DNA of 64,000 bases from Aldersonia sp036524855 (lineage in GTDB: Bacteria > Actinomycetota > Actinomycetes > Mycobacteriales > Mycobacteriaceae). Both the position numbers and the translations under genes were made by a program. The notes below the pieces were generated by a model, which did not search any database, had not been told where the DNA came from, and was given only the letters and a program-made list of their open reading frames with translations. This document shows, piece by piece, positions 58,454 through 64,000 of the stretch (within the stretch, counting starts at the first letter, position 1; every line of letters begins with the position of its first letter). The stretch is taken from contig DATDBL010000247.1 in NCBI GenBank assembly GCA_036524855.1, forward strand, positions 18,571 to 82,570. The letters run 5' to 3'.

Positions 58454-58885
58454 GTGGCACCACTTGTCTGGTTGGTGGCGGGGATTCTGCTGGCGGCGGC
58501 CGAAGCGCTGTCCGGCGATCTCTTCCTGATCATGCTCGCGGGCGGGGCGCTGGCCACCGCGGGAGTCAGCGCGGCCACCGATTGGCCGGTGTGGGTCGAC
58601 GGCGTCGTCTTCGCGGTCACCTCTCTTTCGCTGCTGCTGCTCGTCCGCCCGGTCCTGCTGCGCCGGTTCGCGACCCCACCGCCCACGGCGACCAACGCCG
58701 ACGCCCTCACCGGCAAGCACGCGCTGGTGCTCGAGCAGGTGGCCGAGCACGCCGGCCAGGTGAAACTCGGTGGTGAGGTGTGGACCGCGCGTCCCCTCGA
58801 CAGCACCGAGGTGTATCCGCCCGGTACCACTGTGACCGTGATGAAGATCGACGGGGCGACGGCTGTCGTCTGGAAGGGGCCGTAA
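58454..58885 (+). CDS. NfeD-like membrane protein (Rv1487-like)
   Basis: A 143-residue protein. TACAGT (58441-58446) lies 7 nt before GTG 58454, marking a leaderless start and excluding the GTG at 58445. Two or three membrane helices (LVWLVAGILLAAAEALSG, LFLIMLAGGALATAGVSAAT, VVFAVTSLSLLLLV) precede a small OB-fold domain (GKHALVLEQVAEHAGQVKLG, then PPGTTVTVMKIDGATAVV). NfeD proteins pair with SPFH/stomatin proteins in membrane microdomains; the partner starts at the next base after the stop. Confidence 0.9.
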   Translation: MAPLVWLVAGILLAAAEALSGDLFLIMLAGGALATAGVSAATDWPVWVDGVVFAVTSLSLLLLVRPVLLRRFATPPPTATNADALTGKHALVLEQVAEHAGQVKLGGEVWTARPLDSTEVYPPGTTVTVMKIDGATAVVWKGP

Positions 58886-60097
58886 ATGGCTGCGCTGATC
58901 GTCCTGCTCGTCGTCGTGCTGCTCGTGGCGGTGTTGGTGTTCAAATCCATCGCGCTGGTGCCACAGGCCGAGGCCGCGGTCATCGAACGCCTGGGGCGCT
59001 ATTCCCGCACGGTGTCGGGACAACTGTCGTTCCTGGTGCCGTTCGTCGACAAGATCCGCGCCAAGGTCGATCTGCGTGAGCGCGTCGTCTCGTTCCCACC
59101 GCAGCCGGTGATCACCCAGGACAACCTGACGCTGCACATCGACACCGTCGTCTATTTCCAGGTGACCAGTCCGCAGGCGGCCGTGTACGAGATCAGCAAC
59201 TACATCGCGGCGGTCGAGCAGTTGACCGTGACCACGTTGCGCAACGTGGTCGGCGGCATGACGCTGGAGGAGACGCTCACCTCGCGCGACTCGATCAACG
59301 GGCAGTTGCGCGGAGTGCTCGACGAGGCGACCGGGCGCTGGGGTCTGCGGGTCGCCCGGGTGGAACTCAAGAGCATCGACCCGCCTGCGTCGATCCAGGA
59401 ATCGATGGAGAAGCAGATGAAGGCGGACCGCGAGAAGCGCGCCATGATTCTGAACTCCGAGGGTGTCCGCGAGTCGTCGATCAAGACCGCCGAGGGCCAG
59501 AAGCAGAGTCAGATCCTGGCCGCCGAGGGTGCCAAGCAGGCCGCGATCCTCTCCGCGGAGGCGGACCGGCAGTCGCGGATCCTGCGTGCCCAGGGCGATC
59601 GGGCCGCGAAGTACCTGCAGGCACAGGGGCAGGCGAAGGCCATCGAGAAGGTCTTCGCGGCGATCAAGTCGGGCAAGCCGACGCCGGAACTGCTCGCCTA
59701 CCAGTACCTGCAGACCCTGCCGCAGATGGCTCAGGGCGACGCGAACAAGGTGTGGCTGGTGCCGAGCGACTTCGGGGACGCACTGAAGGGCTTCGCGAAG
59801 ACCCTCGGTGCGCCCGGGGACGACGGCGTGTTCCGCTACGAGCCGAGCGACGACGGTGCCAACCTGCCGCGCCCGGAGGACGATTCCGAGGAGGTCGCGG
59901 GCTGGTTCGACACGAAGACCGACCCTGAGATCGAGCGGGCGGTGCGCGCCGCGGAGGCCGACGCGCGCACTCCGGTCCCCGATCCGGCCGCGGAGGCCCG
60001 GCTGCGGCTCCAGGCCAGCCAACAGGCCGCACCCGAGGTGACGTGGCAGCCGCCGGGCGAACTGGCTCAGCCGCCGATCCCGCCGCGGCAGAGCTAG
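58886..60097 (+). CDS. SPFH/stomatin-band 7 protein (Rv1488-like)
   Basis: A 403-residue protein with one N-terminal membrane helix (LIVLLVVVLLVAVLVFKSIA), an SPFH domain (VIERLGRYSRTVSGQLSFLV, VDLRERVVSFPPQPVITQDN), a coiled coil (about residues 175-260, with EGQKQSQILAAEGAKQAAIL), and a disordered acidic/Pro-rich C-terminus. It forms large membrane-bound oligomers with the NfeD partner. The ATG follows the nfeD-like stop with no gap. It overlaps the convergent gene by 4 bp. Confidence 0.95.
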   Translation: MAALIVLLVVVLLVAVLVFKSIALVPQAEAAVIERLGRYSRTVSGQLSFLVPFVDKIRAKVDLRERVVSFPPQPVITQDNLTLHIDTVVYFQVTSPQAAVYEISNYIAAVEQLTVTTLRNVVGGMTLEETLTSRDSINGQLRGVLDEATGRWGLRVARVELKSIDPPASIQESMEKQMKADREKRAMILNSEGVRESSIKTAEGQKQSQILAAEGAKQAAILSAEADRQSRILRAQGDRAAKYLQAQGQAKAIEKVFAAIKSGKPTPELLAYQYLQTLPQMAQGDANKVWLVPSDFGDALKGFAKTLGAPGDDGVFRYEPSDDGANLPRPEDDSEEVAGWFDTKTDPEIERAVRAAEADARTPVPDPAAEARLRLQASQQAAPEVTWQPPGELAQPPIPPRQS

Positions 60098-60609
60098 CTC
60101 AACATCCCCCGCCCTATTCCGGCCACCGCGAGCGCCCACAGCACGCTGGCGAAGGTTCCGATGATGAACTGCTCCGACGCGTGCGTCTCGGGCTCACGCA
60201 GCTCCGGGTAGCGCGCGAGGCCCTTGACGCCCAGCACGACGACGATGCCCTCGGGCCAGCCCGCCAGGACCGTCACGGCGATCGCCGCGCGCTCGAACAC
60301 CCCGATGATCCGCCCGCCGCGCAGCGGCCCCTGGTCGTGTTCGAGGATCTGGAGGTCGCGGCGACCGGCGATCCGGAACGCGGCCGGTGCGGCGGGCAGG
60401 CCGCCGAGTGCGGCGGCCAGCACGGTGATCGTCAGGGTGGCACCGATTCCGACCCCGCCCACCGCGCTGCCGGCGGCAGCGAAGACGGCGGCCGATGCGG
60501 CGAGCACGGCGGCGACGGTCGGGGCGACCCATCCGGGTATGCGCCGGTGCTGGAGGCTCGGCCCCGCGACCGCGGTGGCGGCCAGCAGCAATAGCGCGGT
60601 GGCGTTCAC
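60094..60609 (-). CDS. integral membrane protein paired with the SatD-like regulator
   Basis: A 171-residue protein with four hydrophobic segments (ALLLLAATAVAGPSL, VAPTVAAVLAASAAVFAAAG, IGATLTITVLAAALGGL, IIGTFASVLWALAVAGIG). GTG 60609 overlaps the stop of the SatD-like gene (GTGA). GGRIIGVFERAAIAVTVLAG and GVKGLARYPELRE recall the membrane partner that accompanies SatD proteins, so I treat the two as a unit. Function unknown. Confidence 0.78.
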   Translation of the reverse strand: MNATALLLLAATAVAGPSLQHRRIPGWVAPTVAAVLAASAAVFAAAGSAVGGVGIGATLTITVLAAALGGLPAAPAAFRIAGRRDLQILEHDQGPLRGGRIIGVFERAAIAVTVLAGWPEGIVVVLGVKGLARYPELREPETHASEQFIIGTFASVLWALAVAGIGRGMLS

Positions 60610-61199
60610 GTCCCCCCTACGGTCCGATCGACACGGTCGAGCAGTCGCCTCGCCGCCGCGCGGGCCGGTTCCTCGGCCTGCCAGCCCGCGGCGGTCAGAC
60701 GCTGCGACATCGCCTGCTTGGTGATCCGCAGCCTATCCGCGGCCTCCGACTGGTTCAGCCCGCCACGGACGAGGTCGACCGCGGCGTGCCCCTCGGCGGA
60801 TCGCCGCGTGACGAGCAGCGCCAGCAGCGTCAGCACCGCCTCGGCGTCCGCCGAATCCCGGCCCGCACCCTCCGCCGCGATTCGACCGGGCATCGACTTC
60901 GCCCGCTCCACCGCCCGTCGCGCGGCCTCGAACGCGGGGCCGCGCCCCGCGCGGGTCTGCTCGGGCAGCGGTTGCTCGACGTCACCGACCCCGATCCCGA
61001 CGCTCCAGTGGCCGCGGCGGACCAGATCGAGGGCGCGGTCCACCACGATCTCGGCGTCGGTGGTGACGCCCTGGATCTCGTCACCGGCGGTGCGTTGGAA
61101 CGGCCGGGTCATCGGAGTGTGCTCGAGGTCGGCGAGAAGGTCGTCGACCCGGTCCACATCGCGCCGAGAGCGCCGTTGGTCGACGGTGATGACGAACAT
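60606..61199 (-). CDS. SatD-like protein with C-terminal helix-turn-helix
   Basis: A 197-residue protein. The N-terminal ~110 residues follow the SatD pattern: a first strand with MFVITVDQRRSRRDVDRVDD, FQRTAGDEIQGV in the place of the GDEFQ motif, and GRGPAFEAARRAVERAK. SatD domains resemble degenerate nucleotide cyclases. The C-terminus is a helix-turn-helix (LNQSEAADRLRITKQAMSQR). It probably senses a nucleotide-like or stress signal and controls itself and the membrane partner; this is inference. ATG 61199 lies beside an unusually AT-rich stretch with AGCTTG repeats. Confidence 0.72.
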   Translation of the reverse strand: MFVITVDQRRSRRDVDRVDDLLADLEHTPMTRPFQRTAGDEIQGVTTDAEIVVDRALDLVRRGHWSVGIGVGDVEQPLPEQTRAGRGPAFEAARRAVERAKSMPGRIAAEGAGRDSADAEAVLTLLALLVTRRSAEGHAAVDLVRGGLNQSEAADRLRITKQAMSQRLTAAGWQAEEPARAAARRLLDRVDRTVGGT

Positions 61200-61213
61200 G
61201 TGTCAAGTGTAGG

Positions 61214-61239
61214 AGCTTGAAACTAAGATATAAAGCTTG
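61214..61239 (-). promoter_or_regulatory. AT-rich promoter with AGCTTG direct repeat before the SatD-like gene
   Basis: AGCTTG at 61214-61219 and again at 61234-61239, exactly two helical turns apart, flank AAACTAAGATATAA, the most AT-rich stretch of the neighbourhood. The arrangement fits an operator for the helix-turn-helix protein encoded just downstream. Confidence 0.5.
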
Positions 61240-61245
61240 GAGGCT

Positions 61246-61941
61246 TTACTTCACCAAATCAACGCTCACAACTTGACGCTTCGGGTCGGCCTCCGTCGCG
61301 GGCGCCGCATCCAGTCGGTGATCCAGCGCAAGACCGGCGATGCCGAGGGCGAAGAATGCGGCCGAGACGGCGAGCATCCCGAAGTTCGTACTGCCCGTCA
61401 GAGCGTCGCCGAGGACCACCAAGGAGACAGTGCCAGGAATCACACCGATGAGAGTCGCCAGGGCGAAGTGTCGGACCCGAACCGACGAGACACCGGCGCA
61501 GTAGTTGACGATCGAGAACGGGATCGCACCGATCATCCGCAGCGACCCGACGGCGAGCCAACCGCGCCGCGCGAGGCGGTCGTCGACCGCCCGTACCGAC
61601 GGGTGCGTGAGCCGTGAACCGACCCAGTCCCGGCCGAGGTACCGCACGATCAACAACGCCAGCACGGCACTGACCGCCGTCGCGGAAACCGCCAGCGCAA
61701 TGCCCAGCATCGGGCCGAACAAAAGCCCTGCGCTGACCGTGAAAACGGTGCGTGGAAAAGGGGCGATCGTGACGAGGACGTGGACGGCGAAGAACACGAT
61801 CGGCAGCAGCGGACCGGTCGCCAGAGCCCACTCGCGCACCTCGGTGGCGTTGGGATGCGGCGCGAAGATCAACACCGCCGCCAGCGCCAGGAGTCCGGCG
61901 AGGGCAAGCAGCATCTTCGGGGTAGGACGGCCGACACGCAC
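61246..61941 (-). CDS. TVP38/DedA-family membrane protein (Rv1491c-like)
   Basis: A 231-residue protein with about six helices. The DedA/VTT signature runs APFPRTVFTVSAGLLFGPML, then GSLRMIGAIPFSIVNYCAGV and LIGVIPGTVSLVVLGDAL. Such proteins transport or flip phospholipid carriers or maintain membrane homeostasis. GTG 61941 is chosen because TAACCT lies 7 nt upstream on the minus strand (61949-61954) and there is no ribosome binding site; the longer frame reaches into the mutA start. Confidence 0.9.
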   Translation of the reverse strand: MRVGRPTPKMLLALAGLLALAAVLIFAPHPNATEVREWALATGPLLPIVFFAVHVLVTIAPFPRTVFTVSAGLLFGPMLGIALAVSATAVSAVLALLIVRYLGRDWVGSRLTHPSVRAVDDRLARRGWLAVGSLRMIGAIPFSIVNYCAGVSSVRVRHFALATLIGVIPGTVSLVVLGDALTGSTNFGMLAVSAAFFALGIAGLALDHRLDAAPATEADPKRQVVSVDLVK

Positions 61942-62072
61942 GAAGGAAAGGTTACCTGCCGGTACTGCCGAACCCGGTCCTGACGGCACCCGCCGAGCGT
62001 TAGCATTCCGGGGGAAGCCGCCCGAATCGGCCGTTCTCGCGAGGCCATCGACCGGGAAGAGGACACGCACCA

Positions 62073-63911
62073 ATGACGATTGCAGAGCCCGCGCCGGACG
62101 CTGCGTATGCCGACTGGCGGACCGCCGTCGCCGGTGTACTCGCGAAGGCGCGCAAGGTCGATCCGACCGAGTTACCCGCGGAGCCGGAGCACCTGCTCGA
62201 CGCCACGACCTACGACGGCCTGACGGTCGCCCCGCTCCACACCACCCGCGACGAGCGGCCCCAGGACCCGTTGCCGGGTGAGTTCCCGTTCGTGCGTGGT
62301 CGCGACGCGACCCGCGACGTGCACAAGGGTTGGGAGGTCGCTGCCGAGTTCGGCGGCTCCTCCGAAACCAACACTGCCGACACCAACGCCGCGATCCTCG
62401 ACGCCCTCGCCAACGGCGTCAGCGCGCTGACCCTGAAGGCCGTCGCTCCGGCGGACCTGCCGGTCGTGCTCGACGGGGTGCTGCTCGACCTGGCCCCGAT
62501 CACCCTCGACGCCGGCGCCGCCGCGGCCGACGCCACCGCCGCGCTCTACGGCGTCTTCGACGCCGCGTCCGTCGACGACCGCGCCAGGATCGTCGCGGGC
62601 CTCGGCGCCGCGCCGCTGACGGCCCGCTTCGCCGGCACCGACAGCATCGACCTCGCCGCGACCGTCGACCTCGCCCGCGCCGCGACCGAGCGTGCCGAGA
62701 CGGTCAGGGCGATCACCGTCGACGGCACGGTCTTCCACAACGCCGGCGCGAGCGACGCACAGGAACTCGGTGCGGCCGCCGCGGCAGGGCTCGAATACCT
62801 GCGGGCGCTCACCTCCGCCGGGGTCTCCGTCAGCGCCGCGCTGCGTCAACTCGAGTTCCGCTTCGCCGCCACCGACGACCAGTTCCAGACCATCGCCAAG
62901 TTCCGCGCCGCCCGCAAGATCTGGGCCCGGGTCGCGCAGGTCTGCGGCGCGCCGGATTCCGGTGGCGCCCCGCAGCACGCCGTCACCTCGGCGGCCATGT
63001 TCACCCAGCGCGACCCGTGGTCGAACATGCTGCGCAGCACGCTCGCGGTGTTCGGTGCCGGTGTCGGGGGTGCCGACACGGTCACGGTGCTGCCGTTCGA
63101 CGCCACGCTGCCCGATGGCGCGGCGGGCGTCTCCAAGGCGTTCTCGGCCCGAATGGCCCGCAACACCCAGCTGCTGCTGCTCGAGGAATCCCACCTCGGC
63201 CGCGTGCTCGACCCCGGCGGCGGGTCCTGGTACGTCGAGGAACTCACCGCCGGGATCGCCGCGAAGGCGTGGGAGTTCCTGCAGGCGATCGAGGGCGCCG
63301 GGGGCTACCAGGCCGCGCTGGAGGCCGACGTCGTCACGACCCAGATCACGCGGGTGCGCGATCAACGCGCCGCCGACATCGCGCACCGCCGCACCGCGGT
63401 CACGGGCGTCAACGAGTTCCCGAACCTCGCCGAGGCGCCGCTGCCCGCGGCCAAGGGCGACGGCTCGATCGCTCGGTACGGCGCCGCGTTCGAGGCGCTG
63501 CGCGACCGCTCCGACGCCTACCTCGCCGAGCACGGCGAACGGCCGGCCGCCGTGCTGATCCCGCTCGGCCCCGTCGCCGAGCACAACGCCCGGGTGAGCT
63601 TCGCGGGCAACCTGCTCGCCTCGGGCGGTGTGGTTGCCACCAATCCCGGGCCCCTCACCACCGACGGCATCGCCGAGGCCGTCCGCGCCGCCGGGGTGAA
63701 GGCCGCGGTCGTGTGCGGCTCGGACAAGCGGTACGGCGAGGAGGGTGGTGCGGCCGTCGCGGCCCTGCGTGCCGCGGGCGTCGAGACCGTGCTGCTCGCC
63801 GGACCCGAAAAGGCGATGTCCGGCGCCACCGACCTTCCGGACGGTTACCTCACCCTCCGCATCGACGCGGTCTCGGCGATGTCCGAGCTGCTGGCAAAGT
63901 TGGGAGCCTAG
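62073..63911 (+). CDS. mutA: methylmalonyl-CoA mutase small (beta) subunit
   Basis: A 612-residue subunit of the adenosylcobalamin-dependent mutase that interconverts methylmalonyl-CoA and succinyl-CoA, linking propionate metabolism and methyl-branched lipid precursors. Features: PLHTTRDERPQD, GWEVAAEFGGSSETN, FRAARKIWARVAQVCGAPDS and FSARMARNTQLLLLEESHLG. The C-terminal cobalamin-like domain lacks the DxHxxG cobalt ligand, as expected for the non-catalytic subunit. The ATG is preceded by GGGAAGAGGA. mutB follows immediately. Confidence 0.96.
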   Translation: MTIAEPAPDAAYADWRTAVAGVLAKARKVDPTELPAEPEHLLDATTYDGLTVAPLHTTRDERPQDPLPGEFPFVRGRDATRDVHKGWEVAAEFGGSSETNTADTNAAILDALANGVSALTLKAVAPADLPVVLDGVLLDLAPITLDAGAAAADATAALYGVFDAASVDDRARIVAGLGAAPLTARFAGTDSIDLAATVDLARAATERAETVRAITVDGTVFHNAGASDAQELGAAAAAGLEYLRALTSAGVSVSAALRQLEFRFAATDDQFQTIAKFRAARKIWARVAQVCGAPDSGGAPQHAVTSAAMFTQRDPWSNMLRSTLAVFGAGVGGADTVTVLPFDATLPDGAAGVSKAFSARMARNTQLLLLEESHLGRVLDPGGGSWYVEELTAGIAAKAWEFLQAIEGAGGYQAALEADVVTTQITRVRDQRAADIAHRRTAVTGVNEFPNLAEAPLPAAKGDGSIARYGAAFEALRDRSDAYLAEHGERPAAVLIPLGPVAEHNARVSFAGNLLASGGVVATNPGPLTTDGIAEAVRAAGVKAAVVCGSDKRYGEEGGAAVAALRAAGVETVLLAGPEKAMSGATDLPDGYLTLRIDAVSAMSELLAKLGA

Positions 63912-64000
63912 ATGACGACGCACGAGGTCAAGCACGAGATCGGCAGTTTCGCCGAGGTCTCGCTCGACGACGGGGACGCGGCGGCCGCCGCGCCCCCCCC
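63912..64000 (+). CDS. mutB: methylmalonyl-CoA mutase large (alpha) subunit, first codons only
   Basis: ATG 63912 follows the mutA stop without a gap; 29 codons (MTTHEVKHEIGSFAEVSLDD and a Gly/Asp/Ala-rich run) are present before the window ends in eight cytosines. Identity rests on position after mutA; the visible residues are the variable N-terminal tail. Confidence 0.75.
   Translation, partial: MTTHEVKHEIGSFAEVSLDDGDAAAAAPP

Noticed and set aside
63993..64000. Run of eight cytosines at the window end as a feature
   Set aside because: It is cut by the window edge and lies within the variable Ala/Pro-rich start of mutB; nothing can be concluded.
1..64000. tRNA, rRNA, prophage, transposase or CRISPR array
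   Set aside because: No cloverleaf-like sequence, integrase, IS-type protein or regular repeat-spacer series was recognised on reading; a tRNAscan/ISfinder run would be decisive.

Overview
This is high-GC actinobacterial DNA. Gene content and order point to a mycolic-acid bacterium of the Mycobacteriales, Rhodococcus/Nocardia-like: a sufR-B-D-C-S-U-T operon, acn with acnR, ripA, moxR-DUF58-VWA, fabG1-inhA-ferrochelatase, NfeD-SPFH and mutA-mutB occur in essentially the order known for Mycobacterium tuberculosis Rv1460-Rv1493. That comparison is from knowledge of the family, not from a search. Many genes show a TANNNT -10 hexamer 6-8 nt before the start codon and no ribosome binding site, which suggests leaderless transcripts.

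Layout. 1-4.1 kb is a worn accessory region: the end of an enoyl-CoA hydratase gene, a TetR regulator, two DHFR-like reductase genes (one frameshifted), a TetR remnant, a small secreted protein, and two separated remnants of what looks like one uracil-DNA glycosylase gene. 4.2-10.5 kb is the Suf Fe-S assembly operon with its autoregulator. 10.5-24.8 kb is mixed: a DUF1992 protein, a LuxR regulator, a TPP-dependent 2-oxoacid dehydrogenase E1 pair with a free-standing lipoyl protein but no E2, a SWIM/SNF2 helicase, Ku, a lycopene cyclase with an SDR, an ABC-F ATPase, and several families of intergenic palindromic repeats.

24.7-37.4 kb is the most interesting region: a six-gene minus-strand operon of MFS exporter, membrane-anchored Pro/Ala-rich protein with a poly-aspartate tail, sensor kinase, response regulator, two-module NRPS (C-A-PCP-C-A-PCP-TE) and TauD/SyrP-like dioxygenase. 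Five of the six genes are linked by start/stop overlaps. The promoter carries three 7-bp direct repeats at 11-bp spacing, the signature of an OmpR-family operator. I infer a self-regulated pathway for a small, probably beta-hydroxylated peptide, made and exported on an external cue. A divergent CHAD-NUDIX fusion and an ABC exporter follow (37.5-40.6 kb).

40.7-64 kb returns to conserved core genes: an HTH protein, acnR, acn with a recognisable AcnR operator, a membrane protein, ripA, moxR, DUF58, VWA, the mycolate genes fabG1 and inhA, a coproporphyrin ferrochelatase, a tandem pair of S13 peptidase-like lipoproteins that is an extra relative to M. tuberculosis, DUF3097, NfeD/SPFH, a SatD-like regulator with a membrane partner, a DedA/TVP38 protein, mutA, and the first codons of mutB. 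I saw no rRNA, tRNA, CRISPR array, prophage or transposase.
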